Assembly (NCBI GenBank): GCA_003331265.1
Contig: QOPV01000002.1
Location: 1-64,000, forward strand
Source of the DNA: Cryomorphaceae bacterium
GTDB lineage: Bacteria > Bacteroidota > Bacteroidia > Flavobacteriales > Flavobacteriaceae
Reading direction: 5' to 3'
DNA length: 64,000 nt
Positions within the stretch are counted from its first letter, which is position 1; each line of letters begins with the position of its first letter. The notes beneath the pieces are model-generated. The model had not been told where the DNA came from and did not search any database. It worked only from the letters and a program-made list of their open reading frames with translations. The translations under genes were made by a program, and so were the position numbers. Below, in pieces: positions 9,852-19,355 of the stretch.

Positions 9852-10355
9852 ATGATAATAAGATTAGCAAAGGATGACGATATTAAAAGAGTTGTTGAAA
9901 TAGTTAACGCTTGTGCAGATCATATGATTTCAAAAAATATATTTCAGTGGGATGAAAATTATCCAAATAAAGAGATTTTTGAAGAAGATGTTAAAAATGA
10001 TTGCTTATTTGTTATAGAAAATAATACAAAGGTTTTAGGTTGTATTTGTATTTCTCTCAAAATAGATGATGTTTACAAGAATGTTAACTGGTTAACGGCA
10101 AATCACAACAATGTTTATTTGCATAGATTGGCTGTTCATCCAGATTTTCAAGGTAAGGGTTTGGCCCTTAGGCTGATGGACTATGCAGAAGAATTTACTT
10201 TAAAAAATGGATATAATTCAATTCGCTTAGATACATTTAGTGGAAACCAAAAAAATAATAAATTTTATACCCTTCAAGGATATACTAAATTGGAAAAAAT
10301 ATTTTACAGAACTCAAAGCGACATGCCTTTCCATTGTTATGAAAAGATTTTATGA
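9852..10355 (+). CDS. GNAT-family N-acetyltransferase
   Basis: This 167-residue protein has the GNAT (PF00583) fold. After an N-terminal strand and helix (IIRLAKDDDIKRVVEIVN), the acetyl-CoA site is seen as LHRLAVHPDFQGKGLALRL, with the pyrophosphate loop QGKGLA at about 100-105. The end carries NKFYTLQGYTKLEK, the usual last motif. The substrate may be an amine on a small molecule or a protein N terminus and cannot be told from the sequence. The gene lies alone between the putative miniprotein and lpxH. Confidence 0.88.
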   Translation: MIIRLAKDDDIKRVVEIVNACADHMISKNIFQWDENYPNKEIFEEDVKNDCLFVIENNTKVLGCICISLKIDDVYKNVNWLTANHNNVYLHRLAVHPDFQGKGLALRLMDYAEEFTLKNGYNSIRLDTFSGNQKNNKFYTLQGYTKLEKIFYRTQSDMPFHCYEKIL

Positions 10356-10365
10356 TTTAATCATG

Positions 10366-10373
10366 TATTTTTG
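10366..10373 (+). promoter_or_regulatory. Candidate -7 element upstream of lpxH
   Basis: TATTTTTG fits the Bacteroidota -7 consensus TAnnTTTG and lies about 50 bases before the lpxH ATG. No good TTTG -33 element is found at the expected 19-base spacing, so the call is weak. Confidence 0.3.
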
Positions 10374-10423
10374 TGATAAATGGATTAAATATTTAGGAAA
10401 GATTATCTTACCAATTATTTAGA

Positions 10424-11215
10424 ATGAAAAAGATAAATAGTTTTATAAATTTTGATATAAAAGAGGGAAAGAAAATATATTTTTCCTCTGATAATCATCT
10501 TGGCGCTCCAAATCATGAGGAAAGTTTACTCAGAGAAAAAAGATTTGTACAGTGGCTGGACTCAATTAAAGAAAGTGCTTCAGCAATTTTTTTACTGGGG
10601 GATTTATTTGACTTTTGGTTCGAATACAAAAAAGTAGTGCCCAAAGGATTTGTAAGAGTTTTGGGAAAATTAGCTGAGATTTCTGACAAAGGAATTCCTA
10701 TATATTTCTTTTTAGGAAATCACGATATGTGGATGGATGGTTATTTAGAAAAAGAACTCAATATCCATGTATTTGATAAACCTAAAAGATTTATTATAAA
10801 TAATAAACATTTTTTAATTGGACATGGAGATGGTCTTGGCCCTGGGGATAAGGGTTTCAAAAGGATGAAAAAAGTTTTTAAAAATTCTTTGTCAAAATTT
10901 TTATTTGGATGGATTCACCCTGACATTGGGGTAAGAATTGCACAATATCTTTCTACAAAAAATAAATTACTTTCAGGTGTGAATGATATAGAATTTAAAG
11001 GCGAAGAAAATGAGTGGTTAGTGCAATATTGTAAGAAAATTTTAATTAATGAAAAAATTGAGTTTTTTATTTTTGGCCACAGACATCTTCCTTTAGATAT
11101 TAAAATTTCAGAATCTTCTAAATATATAAATTTAGGAGACTGGATTTCTTACTTTTCATATGCAGTTTTTGATGGGGTTGATCTTGACTTAAAATATTAT
11201 AAAGACCAGTCATAA
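10424..11215 (+). CDS. lpxH: UDP-2,3-diacylglucosamine diphosphatase (LpxH-type)
   Basis: This calcineurin-like metallophosphoesterase cleaves UDP-2,3-diacylglucosamine to lipid X in lipid A synthesis, at the inner face of the cytoplasmic membrane. The two-metal site is complete: SSDNHLG (Asp23, His25), LLGDLFDFW (Asp60), LGNHD (Asn99, His100), GHGDG (His134) and FGHRHLP (His219, His221). At 263 residues it is close to LpxH homologues of Bacteroidota, which are a little longer than the ~240 residues of the E. coli enzyme. It is followed 6 bases later by hflX, so the two are co-transcribed. A general phosphoesterase is the alternative, but GDLFDFWFEY and GHRH are LpxH-like. Confidence 0.88.
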   Translation: MKKINSFINFDIKEGKKIYFSSDNHLGAPNHEESLLREKRFVQWLDSIKESASAIFLLGDLFDFWFEYKKVVPKGFVRVLGKLAEISDKGIPIYFFLGNHDMWMDGYLEKELNIHVFDKPKRFIINNKHFLIGHGDGLGPGDKGFKRMKKVFKNSLSKFLFGWIHPDIGVRIAQYLSTKNKLLSGVNDIEFKGEENEWLVQYCKKILINEKIEFFIFGHRHLPLDIKISESSKYINLGDWISYFSYAVFDGVDLDLKYYKDQS

Positions 11216-11221
11216 TTTTTT

Positions 11222-12421
11222 ATGATAGAAAAATCTTACTCTTCATTAGAAAAAACGGTTCTTATTGGTATTATTACCCTTAATCAGTCTAAAAAAGTTT
11301 TAGAGGAATATTTAGATGAATTAAGTTTTTTAACTTTTACCGCTGGGGGAAAGGTCATTAAAAGATTTACTCAGAAAATGGATTCACCGGATCCTAAACT
11401 TTTTTTAGGAAAAGGTAAAATGGAAGAACTAGCATCTTACATTAAAAAAAAAGATGTCAGTTCGGTAATTTTTGATGATGAATTAACTCCAGCTCAGCAA
11501 TTAAATATTGAAAAATTTTTGAAGTGTAAGATAATAGATAGAACAGGTCTTATCTTAGATATCTTTGCTCAAAGAGCAAAAACTAGTTATGCAAGGAATC
11601 AAGTAGAATTAGCTCAATATCAATATATTTTACCCAGGCTTAAGGGTCTCTGGACTCACTTAGAAAGACAAAAAGGAGGTATAGGAATGAGAGGACCAGG
11701 TGAAACTGAAATAGAAACTGACAGAAGAATTGTCAGAAACAAAATAAACTTACTTAAAAATAAATTATTAACTATCGACAAGCAAATGTCAACTCAAAGA
11801 GGGAATAGGGGGTCTTTAGTTAGAGTTTCTCTTGTTGGATACACTAATGTTGGAAAATCTACATTAATGAACTCTTTATCAAAAGCAGATGTCTTTGCAG
11901 AAGACAAGTTGTTTGCTACTTTAGACACAACTGTTAGGAAAGTTGTTATTAAAAATATGCCTTTTTTACTTACTGACACTGTCGGTTTTATACGAAAATT
12001 ACCTACGCAATTGATAGATTCTTTTAAAAGCACTTTAACTGAAATTACTGAAGCAGATATGCTAATTCATGTAATAGACATTTCACATCCAAATTATGAA
12101 GATCATATAGATTCGGTAAATTTTATATTAGGCGAAATTGATGCTCATGAAAAACCAATATTAATGGTGTTTAATAAAACAGACAAGTATTTTGACAATA
12201 AAGAAATAATTGAGGATGTATTTGATATTGAGTATGAAGATAAAAGCTTGAATAAAATAAAATCAATGTTGTTAAAAGAATATAATGACAGATGTTATTT
12301 TATTTCTGCTTTAAATAAAAAGGATATCAATGATTTAAAAACAGAATTGTATAAAAAAATAAGAGAAATTCACGTCACAAGATTCCCTTATAATGCTTTT
12401 TTATACCCTGATATAAATTGA
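11222..12421 (+). CDS. hflX: Ribosome-associated GTPase HflX
   Basis: HflX binds the 50S subunit and rescues or splits stalled ribosomes under stress. The N-terminal HflX domain (about 1-190) ends in the glycine-rich GIGMRGPGETEIETDRR segment. The G domain follows with P-loop GYTNVGKST (about 206-214), DTVGFIRKLP as G3 and FNKTDK as G4. The length of 399 residues is normal. The 3' end overlaps the convergent DUF3078 gene by 34 bases. The upstream partner is lpxH. Confidence 0.95.
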   Translation: MIEKSYSSLEKTVLIGIITLNQSKKVLEEYLDELSFLTFTAGGKVIKRFTQKMDSPDPKLFLGKGKMEELASYIKKKDVSSVIFDDELTPAQQLNIEKFLKCKIIDRTGLILDIFAQRAKTSYARNQVELAQYQYILPRLKGLWTHLERQKGGIGMRGPGETEIETDRRIVRNKINLLKNKLLTIDKQMSTQRGNRGSLVRVSLVGYTNVGKSTLMNSLSKADVFAEDKLFATLDTTVRKVVIKNMPFLLTDTVGFIRKLPTQLIDSFKSTLTEITEADMLIHVIDISHPNYEDHIDSVNFILGEIDAHEKPILMVFNKTDKYFDNKEIIEDVFDIEYEDKSLNKIKSMLLKEYNDRCYFISALNKKDINDLKTELYKKIREIHVTRFPYNAFLYPDIN

Positions 12422-13314
12422 AGATCAATATTAAGACCAATCCCCAACACTTCTCTAATTTGTAGTCTTTGAATTTCATTATCATCATAAACAAATTGGA
12501 AAATGAGATTCGTTGATATGAATTTATTAACCTGCATAGATATGTTTAAAGTGTAATCAAAATCAATATTTTTAGGTTTATCTAAGTAATCAGAATACAG
12601 GCTTAATCTATTTTCTAAAGTAACGTTTTCATATATTTCTGTTTTATAAAAAGAACGTACAGAAGCGCCAAGCTCAAATCTACTATTTCCATTCTTTTTT
12701 ACTCCAAAATAAGATTGATTTTCATTTAAATTCTCTGTAAAAAATCTATTTACTAAAATTAATTTTCCTGTCATTGGGGCAACATTTACCCATAGATTCT
12801 GATCTTTTTTCCAATACAGCCCTATACCTAATTGTGTTGTCGCCGGAGAAAAAAATCTAGATTTTTCTGTTCTTATTGAATTGCCATTAGAATCTTTACT
12901 AAAACGATATCCTTTTGCAAGTTGAGTTTGAAAATTTATAAAACTGGAGTAACTCCATTTTCCAATTAAGTCATTATTAAATTTTTTTCCTACTACAGAA
13001 TTGATTTCTATTCTATCGTCAGTTTTTTTTAAAAAATCACTACCACTAATTTTATTTAATCCAAAAGCTATATTTATTTTAGTATCCCAAGCCCAACCGT
13101 TATCGTAATAATTTAGATTATAATTACCTTTAATTGTGCCCGAAACACTACTTTGACCACCAGAAGTCCAATTACTAAAACTTGATTGGTTCAATAAAAA
13201 AACGGCCTTACCATTCATTTTCCAGGGATAAACGAGGCTAATACTATCATTTTTTGCTTGAGAATATAAAAAAGCAGAAAAAAATATAATAAAAAGGGTA
13301 ATAATAGACTTCAA
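12388..13314 (-). CDS. DUF3078 family outer-membrane or periplasmic protein
   Basis: This 308-residue protein begins with a clear signal peptide (hydrophobic core then FLYSQA). The mature part opens with WKMNGKAVFLLNQSSFSNWTSGG, a hallmark of the Bacteroidota DUF3078 family. The rest alternates in short beta strands rich in aromatic residues (YSSFINFQTQLAKGYRF, GLYWKKDQNLWVN), which suggests an outer-membrane beta-barrel. It lies 7 bases after the DUF2480 gene and is the last gene of the run that starts at sufA. Its 3' end overlaps hflX. The function is unknown. Confidence 0.8.
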   Translation of the reverse strand: MKSIITLFIIFFSAFLYSQAKNDSISLVYPWKMNGKAVFLLNQSSFSNWTSGGQSSVSGTIKGNYNLNYYDNGWAWDTKINIAFGLNKISGSDFLKKTDDRIEINSVVGKKFNNDLIGKWSYSSFINFQTQLAKGYRFSKDSNGNSIRTEKSRFFSPATTQLGIGLYWKKDQNLWVNVAPMTGKLILVNRFFTENLNENQSYFGVKKNGNSRFELGASVRSFYKTEIYENVTLENRLSLYSDYLDKPKNIDFDYTLNISMQVNKFISTNLIFQFVYDDNEIQRLQIREVLGIGLNIDLQFISGYKKAL

Positions 13315-13321
13315 TAAAAAA

Positions 13322-13834
13322 TTAATTTAAAGATTTTTTGAATATTGGGACAGATGAACAAGCTTCTCCAAACATAATTTTTTTTACTGTAGGCTGAAGT
13401 CTGTCTATCAAAAAAGAATAAGAGGCTTTAGGGATGGTTTTACTAGAACACCCTTTAATAATCACAGATTTATTTTTAAAATCTGACAAATCTAAGTCGT
13501 AGATTAATTCTCTTACTATCATATGCTCCATTAATTCCAGAGAACCAATGAAATTTTTTATTTCTAGTTCTTTCAAGGATTTTGATATTAACATATAAGC
13601 CCAGTCTGGTATAATTGCATCATTAGAGCATTGAATTGAAACAAATTTGCCAAAATACTGATCCCAGTTATGGTTTTTAACTAACTCTCTAAAATCCTTT
13701 TCTATTAAAATTAAATCGTTCTTTAACCAGTTTTTTATATCAAATATAATTCTGGGATTATTTGGAACTAAAGAATCAAGATCAATAGTTTTTAAGCTAC
13801 TTTTGGCTACTTTATTTAGAATTTCCTTTTTCAT
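13322..13834 (-). CDS. DUF2480 family protein
   Basis: This 170-residue cytosolic protein matches the DUF2480 family, found in Bacteroidota. Recognisable parts are IDLDSLVPNNPRIIFDIKNWL near the start, NHNWDQYFGKFVSIQCSNDAIIPDWAYMLI in the middle, and KGCSSKTIPKASYSFLIDRLQP near the end. The conserved Cys in KGCS and the location just after the DUF59 gene of the SUF operon hint at a link to Fe-S biogenesis. No function is established. The start ATG directly abuts the stop of the DUF59 gene. Confidence 0.82.
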   Translation of the reverse strand: MKKEILNKVAKSSLKTIDLDSLVPNNPRIIFDIKNWLKNDLILIEKDFRELVKNHNWDQYFGKFVSIQCSNDAIIPDWAYMLISKSLKELEIKNFIGSLELMEHMIVRELIYDLDLSDFKNKSVIIKGCSSKTIPKASYSFLIDRLQPTVKKIMFGEACSSVPIFKKSLN

Positions 13835-14146
13835 TTATAAGAATCCTAATTCTAATTTAGCTTCTTCACTCATTAAATCCCTATTCCACGGGGGTTCAAA
13901 GGTTAGTTCAACTTTGGCATCCACAACTTCTGGTAAGGATTTTACTTTTTCTTCAACTTCTAATGGCATAGATTCAGCAACAGGGCAATTAGGGGTGGTT
14001 AAAGTCATAATAACTTTTACATGACGGTCTTCGTTAACCAACACATCATAAATTAAACCAAGTTCATAGATATCAACTGGAATTTCAGGATCGTAGATTG
14101 TTTTAAGTGTTCTTACTATTTTTTCGCCAAGCTCATCTGAGTCCAT
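13835..14146 (-). CDS. sufT: DUF59/MIP18-family SUF system Fe-S assembly protein
   Basis: This 103-residue protein of the MIP18/PaaD-like DUF59 family helps to assemble or deliver Fe-S clusters to target proteins. The motif YDPEIPVDIYELGLIY lies at about 18-33 and LTTPNCPVAESM with the reactive Cys54 follows. The end carries the FEPPWNRD segment that distinguishes SUF-operon members. It sits after sufE and before the DUF2480 gene. The symbol sufT follows common usage for DUF59 proteins in SUF loci; it is an assignment by family and place only. Confidence 0.85.
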   Translation of the reverse strand: MDSDELGEKIVRTLKTIYDPEIPVDIYELGLIYDVLVNEDRHVKVIMTLTTPNCPVAESMPLEVEEKVKSLPEVVDAKVELTFEPPWNRDLMSEEAKLELGFL

Positions 14147-14156
14147 TTATTTAATT

Positions 14157-14573
14157 TTATTTATTGCTGTATGCTAATGCGTAATATTTCATTTGTTTAA
14201 TCATAGAGACTAATCCATTTGCTCTAGTTGGAGAAAGATGTTCTTTTAAACCTATTTGATCAATGTATGATAAGTCAGCACTCAAAACATCTAAAGGCGT
14301 TTGATTTGAAAACGCTCTTAGTAGAACTGCAGCAATTCCTTTTGTTATTATTGCTTCACTATCAGCGGAATAAATAATTTTCCCGTTTTTTAGCTCAGCA
14401 AAAAGCCAAAGTTTACTTTGGCAACCCTTTATTAAATTAGAATCGATTTTATTTTTTGGATCAATTAATTCAATTGATTTTCCAAGTTCTATCATGTATT
14501 CATACTTTTGCATCCAATCTTCAAAAAGAGAAAATTCTTCAATAATTTCATCTTGAATTTTTTTTATTTCCAT
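14157..14573 (-). CDS. sufE: SufE-family sulfur acceptor protein
   Basis: SufE takes persulfide sulfur from the active-site cysteine of SufS and passes it to the SufBCD scaffold. This 138-residue protein has the typical order: helical start, LIDPKNKIDSNLIKGCQSKLWL with acceptor Cys51, then IITKGIAAVLLRAFSNQTP and LSPTRANGLVSMI. It lies 29 bases downstream of sufS in the SUF operon. Length and motifs are normal. Confidence 0.94.
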   Translation of the reverse strand: MEIKKIQDEIIEEFSLFEDWMQKYEYMIELGKSIELIDPKNKIDSNLIKGCQSKLWLFAELKNGKIIYSADSEAIITKGIAAVLLRAFSNQTPLDVLSADLSYIDQIGLKEHLSPTRANGLVSMIKQMKYYALAYSNK

Positions 14574-14602
14574 AAAAAAACAATATTTATCAAAGATACA
14601 AA

Positions 14603-15820
14603 TTAGCCTAACATTGAAAGCACTCGATTTAGTGAGTCATAAAGCTTATCAATTTCTTCTTTAGTGTTGTAAAAAGAAAAAGAAACCCTTACAGTTCCTG
14701 AAATTCCAAAATGATCCATAACAGGTTGAGCACAATGTTGACCAGTTCTTACTGCTATTCCAAATTTATCTAAAAGTGTACCAATATCATAGGCATGTAT
14801 TCCTTTTACATTGAAAGAAATTACACTTGTTTTGTCTTTAGATTCCCCATATATTTTGAGTTTAGAGATACTTTTTAATTTTTCTGTAGCATATTTTAAA
14901 AGTGAATTTTCATAATTCTCTATTACTTCAAATCCAATATCATTTAAATAATCTAACGCTACTCCAAAAGCAATAGCTCCGCAAACATTTGGGGTTCCAG
15001 CTTCAAACTTATGAGGAAGATCTGCATAGGTGGTTTTTTCAAAAGTAACGTCAGAAATCATTTCGCCACCACCCTGATAAGGAGGCATTTTTTTTAACCA
15101 TTTTTCTTTACCAAACAACATGCCTATTCCTGTGGGTCCACATAATTTATGCGCCGAGGTGGTATAAAAATCAACATTTAGTTTCTGTAAATCTGTTTTA
15201 AAGTGAGCGCTGGCTTGTGCCCCATCAACCAAAACTGCTGCACCCAATTTATGAGCTTTGTCAATTATTTTTTTGATTGGATTTACAGTTCCTAATGCAT
15301 TGGAAACGTGATTAACAAATACAAGCTTTGTTTTATTACTTAGAATGGAATCATAAACCTTCATATCAAGTTCTCCATTTTCATTAATTGGAATGATCTT
15401 AATTTTAGCTCCATTTTTTTCTGCCATCATTTGCCAGGGAACAATATTTGAGTGATGTTCTAGCCCAGAGATAATTATCTCGTCATTTTCATTTAATATT
15501 TCTAAAAAACCGTTAGCAACTAAATTAATAGAGTGAGTAGTGCCTGATGTTAAAATTACTTCATAAGAATTTTTAACATTAAAATGTTTCTGAATTTTGA
15601 TTCTAGCATTTTCATATGCATCTGTAGCTTCTTGACTTACTGTATGGACTCCCCTGTGAATATTAGAGTTGTAATTTTTGTAATAATCCGAAATAGAATC
15701 AATAACTAAATTTGGTTTTTGAGAAGTAGCAGCATTATCTAAATAAATAAAATTATTGCCATTTACTTTTCTTTTAAGAATTGGAAAATCATTTCTAATT
15801 TTAGCTATATCCATCTTCAT
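14603..15820 (-). CDS. sufS: Cysteine desulfurase SufS
   Basis: This PLP-dependent class V aminotransferase-fold enzyme releases sulfur from L-cysteine as an enzyme persulfide. It has YLDNAATSQKP near the start, SGLEHHSNIVPWQ with the PLP-stacking His, TTSAHKLCGPTG with the PLP lysine, and RTGQHCAQP with catalytic Cys363. The size (405 residues) and the short active-site loop place it in the SufS (group II) type rather than IscS. It is preceded by sufD with a 2-base gap and followed by its partner sufE. Confidence 0.96.
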   Translation of the reverse strand: MKMDIAKIRNDFPILKRKVNGNNFIYLDNAATSQKPNLVIDSISDYYKNYNSNIHRGVHTVSQEATDAYENARIKIQKHFNVKNSYEVILTSGTTHSINLVANGFLEILNENDEIIISGLEHHSNIVPWQMMAEKNGAKIKIIPINENGELDMKVYDSILSNKTKLVFVNHVSNALGTVNPIKKIIDKAHKLGAAVLVDGAQASAHFKTDLQKLNVDFYTTSAHKLCGPTGIGMLFGKEKWLKKMPPYQGGGEMISDVTFEKTTYADLPHKFEAGTPNVCGAIAFGVALDYLNDIGFEVIENYENSLLKYATEKLKSISKLKIYGESKDKTSVISFNVKGIHAYDIGTLLDKFGIAVRTGQHCAQPVMDHFGISGTVRVSFSFYNTKEEIDKLYDSLNRVLSMLG

Positions 15821-15822
15821 TT

Positions 15823-17139
15823 TTATAAATCAAAACCAAGGCTTACTCCTAATTTTTTAGCAATAATTTTTTTTATTTTATGCTTTAATTCAGGAATATT
15901 AATACTTTCTAATACATTATTTGCAAAAGCATATGTAAGTAATGCTTTGGCATCAATCTTAGGAATTCCTCTAGCTCTTAAATAAAACAACGCATCTTTA
16001 TCTAATTGTCCAATAGTACATCCATGAGAACACTTTACGTCATCTGCAAAAATTTCTAATTGAGGTTTAGAGTTCACTGTTGACTTATTATCCAGAAGGA
16101 TGTTGTTGTTCTGTTGAAAAGCATTTGTTTTTTGAGCTATTTTATCTACAATAATTTTACCGTTAAAAACTCCTGTAGACTTACCAGAGTAAATTCCTTT
16201 GTAATCTTGGTGGCTTTCACAGTTTGGATTGGCATGATGTACTAAAGTATGATGATCCACCAATTGATCGCAGTCAATTATGGTAACCCCATTCATCGTG
16301 GAATTGATAGCTTTATCTTTTTGATAAAAGTTTAAATTATTTCGAGTTAATTTTCCGCCAAAAGAGAAGGTATGAACTTTTACTTCACTATTTCTTTTTT
16401 GAGAGACATAAGTATTGTCAACTAAGCTAGACGTTATTACATCATTTTGAATTTTGTAGTAATCTACGTTAGAGTTTCTTAGAGCAAAGATCTCAGTAAC
16501 TGAATTAGTGAAAATTGGGTTTACAGTTAAGCTTTGATGACTTTCGATAATTTCTAATTCGGAATTTTCTTCAACTACCACTAAATTCCTTGGCTGAAGG
16601 ATTAATGCAGCCTCATTTCCAGTTGCGAAATGAATTATCTCAACGGGCTTATCAAGAACTGTGTTTTTTGGAATATGAATATATACTCCCTCTTTTGAAA
16701 ATGCGGTGTTTAAAGAGGTTAATGAGTCCTCGGGATTAGCAGATTTATTAAAAAACTTATTAATTATTTTAGAATATTTTGTCTTTGTTAATGCAGCTGA
16801 CATTATACAAATATCTATTCCATCGTGACTAGTTTGAGATAAAAAAGGATCAAAATATCCATCTACAAAAATAATTTTATAAGTTTCTATATTATCTAAA
16901 AAATAATCTTGAACTTTTTTAAAATCAATTACATTTTTTTTCTTTGAAAAAACAGTGTAATCTTCTTTTATTATTCTATTTAATGAAGTGTATTTCCAGT
17001 TTTCCAGTTTTCTATTAGGAAATCCTAGTCGTTCAAACTTCTTAATAGCATTTGTTCTAATTGAATGGATAGGAGAATTAATATCTATGTCTAATTCAAA
17101 AGCTAAAAATGATGATATTAATTTTTCTGTTAATGGCAT
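15823..17139 (-). CDS. sufD: Fe-S cluster scaffold subunit SufD
   Basis: SufD pairs with SufB in the SufBC2D complex on which new Fe-S clusters form. At 438 residues it has the expected N-terminal helical part (RKLENWKYTSLN) and a right-handed beta-helix core. The core has VDHHTLVHHANPNCESHQDYKGI and QQNNNILLDNKSTVNSKPQLEIFADDVKCSHGCTIG, the latter shared by SufB/SufD proteins. It sits between sufC and sufS in the operon, with gaps of a few bases. Confidence 0.95.
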   Translation of the reverse strand: MPLTEKLISSFLAFELDIDINSPIHSIRTNAIKKFERLGFPNRKLENWKYTSLNRIIKEDYTVFSKKKNVIDFKKVQDYFLDNIETYKIIFVDGYFDPFLSQTSHDGIDICIMSAALTKTKYSKIINKFFNKSANPEDSLTSLNTAFSKEGVYIHIPKNTVLDKPVEIIHFATGNEAALILQPRNLVVVEENSELEIIESHQSLTVNPIFTNSVTEIFALRNSNVDYYKIQNDVITSSLVDNTYVSQKRNSEVKVHTFSFGGKLTRNNLNFYQKDKAINSTMNGVTIIDCDQLVDHHTLVHHANPNCESHQDYKGIYSGKSTGVFNGKIIVDKIAQKTNAFQQNNNILLDNKSTVNSKPQLEIFADDVKCSHGCTIGQLDKDALFYLRARGIPKIDAKALLTYAFANNVLESINIPELKHKIKKIIAKKLGVSLGFDL

Positions 17140-17147
17140 TTTATTTT

Positions 17148-17885
17148 TTATTTAATCCAGTCATATCCTTTTTCTTCTAGCTCGTGGGCAAGTTCTTTGC
17201 CTCCAGATTTTACTATTTTCCCTTTATTTAAAACATGTACATAGTCAGGAACAATATAATCTAGTAGTCTTTGATAGTGAGTGATAACAATTACTGCATT
17301 ATCCTTGTTTTTTAATTTGTTGACACCATTTGCCACGACTTTTAAAGCATCAATATCTAACCCTGAATCTGTTTCGTCTAAAATAGCTAGACTGGGCTCT
17401 AACATTGCCATTTGAAAAATTTCATTTCTTTTTTTCTCTCCACCAGAGAAGCCTTCGTTTAACGATCTAGATAGAAATTTAGAATCAATTTCTAAAAGAG
17501 ATGCCTTTTCTCTAATTTTTTTAAGCATTTTGTTAGCTGGCATTTCATCTTCTCCTCTTGCCTTTAAATTTGAATTAATTGAAGTTTTAATGAAATTTGT
17601 AACAGAAATTCCTGGGATTTCAATCGGATATTGAAAAGAAAGAAAAATTCCTTTATGCGCTCTTTCTTCAGGGGCTAGTTCTATAATGTTTTCTCCTTTA
17701 AACAAAATATCTCCTTTAACAACTTCATAAGATTCGTTACCTGCTACAGCAGCAGAAAGTGTACTTTTTCCCGAACCATTTGGGCCCATTATAGCATGTA
17801 CTTCTCCGGCTCTAACATCTAAATTAATTCCGTTTAAAATGGCTTTCCCATCAATACTAACATGTAAATTATCTATTGTCAACAT
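17148..17885 (-). CDS. sufC: SUF system ATPase SufC
   Basis: This is the ABC-type ATPase of the SufBC2D scaffold complex; it is soluble and has no transport role. The 245-residue sequence has Walker A GPNGSGKST (about 34-42), the ABC signature LNEGFSGGEKKRNE, Walker B LAILDETDSGLDIDAL and the switch His in VITHYQR. SGGEKKR with DETDSGLD is characteristic of SufC. It lies 15 bases downstream of sufB. Confidence 0.97.
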   Translation of the reverse strand: MLTIDNLHVSIDGKAILNGINLDVRAGEVHAIMGPNGSGKSTLSAAVAGNESYEVVKGDILFKGENIIELAPEERAHKGIFLSFQYPIEIPGISVTNFIKTSINSNLKARGEDEMPANKMLKKIREKASLLEIDSKFLSRSLNEGFSGGEKKRNEIFQMAMLEPSLAILDETDSGLDIDALKVVANGVNKLKNKDNAVIVITHYQRLLDYIVPDYVHVLNKGKIVKSGGKELAHELEEKGYDWIK

Positions 17886-17900
17886 ATATTATATATTTAA

Positions 17901-19346
17901 TTATCCTACAGAACCCTCTAAGGAGATTTCAAGTAACTTTTGGGCTTCTACTGCAAATTCCATTGGCAGTTTATTTAAGACTTCTTTGCTAAATCCATTT
18001 ACAATTAATGCAATGGCTTTTTCTGTGTCAATACCTCTTTGGTTGCAATAGAATATTTGATCTTCTCCAATTTTACTTGTGGAGGCCTCGTGCTCTACCA
18101 TTGCAGTGTTATTTTTTACTTCAATGTAGGGGAAAGTGTGTGCTCCACATTTATTTCCCATCAGCAGAGAGTCACATTGAGAGAAATTCCTAGCGTTTTC
18201 TGCCTTGGGATTAACTTGTACCAAACCACGATAACTATTATGAGATTTTCCTGCAGAAATTCCTTTTGATATTATCGTGCTTTTAGTGTTTTTTCCCAAA
18301 TGAATCATTTTAGTTCCAGTATCAGCTTGTTGATAATTATTAGTGACTGCAATCGAATAGAACTCACCAATACTATTATCTCCTTTTAAAATACAAGATG
18401 GATATTTCCATGTAACTGCTGACCCTGTTTCGACTTGGGTCCAGGAAATTTTCGAATTTTCGTGACAAATTCCTCTTTTAGTAACAAAATTATATACCCC
18501 CCCTTTTCCATTTTTATTTCCTGGATACCAGTTTTGAACTGTAGAATATTTTATTTCAGCATCATCCAAAGCTATAAGTTCAACAACAGCCGCATGCAAT
18601 TGGTTCTCATCTCTTGATGGAGCCGTACAGCCTTCTAAATAACTAACATAACTTCCTTTATCTGCAATTACTAAAGTTCTTTCAAACTGACCTGTTCCTG
18701 CTTGATTGATTCTGAAGTATGTAGATAATTCCATAGGACATCTTACTCCTTTAGGAATGTAACAAAACGACCCATCAGAAAAAACAGCAGAGTTTAAAGC
18801 ACTATAAAAGTTATCTTTTCTCGGGATTACACTACCAATGTATTTTTTGACAAGGTCAGGATATTCTCTGATTGCTTCAGAAATCGAACAAAATATAATC
18901 CCTTTTTTAGAAAGAGTCTCTCGAAAAGTTGTTGCTACCGATACAGAGTCAACAACAATGTCAACGGCAACTCCAGCTAGTTTTTTTTGTTCACTTACCG
19001 AGATACCAAGTTTCTCAAAAGTTTTCAATAATTCAGGATCTACTTCATCAAGACTTTCGTATTTATCTTTAGATTTAGGAGCAGAATAATAAGATATTTC
19101 TTGAAAATCAGGCTTAGCATATTTTACATTTGCCCAATTAGGTTCTTTCATCTTCTTCCAATGTCTGTAGGCTGTTAGCCTCCATTCCGTCATCCAATTA
19201 GGCTCTTCCTTTCTTTTGGAAATAGCTCTTACAACATTTTCGCTTAATCCCTTAGAAAATGTATCTGCATCAATTTCTGTTACAAAACCATATTCGTATT
19301 CTTGTGTCTCTAATTCTTTTTTTAATTCTTCTTCCGTATATGCCAT
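17901..19346 (-). CDS. sufB: Fe-S cluster scaffold subunit SufB
   Basis: SufB is the main scaffold subunit on which Fe-S clusters form from SufS/SufE sulfur. The 481-residue sequence has [18 protein letters not shown] at the start, a [23 protein letters not shown] core, and the family-defining [23 protein letters not shown] near the end. It follows sufA by 9 bases and precedes sufC. The length is usual. Confidence 0.97.
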   Translation of the reverse strand: MAYTEEELKKELETQEYEYGFVTEIDADTFSKGLSENVVRAISKRKEEPNWMTEWRLTAYRHWKKMKEPNWANVKYAKPDFQEISYYSAPKSKDKYESLDEVDPELLKTFEKLGISVSEQKKLAGVAVDIVVDSVSVATTFRETLSKKGIIFCSISEAIREYPDLVKKYIGSVIPRKDNFYSALNSAVFSDGSFCYIPKGVRCPMELSTYFRINQAGTGQFERTLVIADKGSYVSYLEGCTAPSRDENQLHAAVVELIALDDAEIKYSTVQNWYPGNKNGKGGVYNFVTKRGICHENSKISWTQVETGSAVTWKYPSCILKGDNSIGEFYSIAVTNNYQQADTGTKMIHLGKNTKSTIISKGISAGKSHNSYRGLVQVNPKAENARNFSQCDSLLMGNKCGAHTFPYIEVKNNTAMVEHEASTSKIGEDQIFYCNQRGIDTEKAIALIVNGFSKEVLNKLPMEFAVEAQKLLEISLEGSVG

Positions 19347-19355
19347 TTATTTTTT

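Noticed and set aside
10240..10422. 60-codon plus-strand frame over the end of the GNAT gene
   Set aside because: It overlaps the GNAT frame and reads like out-of-frame AT-rich sequence without family motifs.
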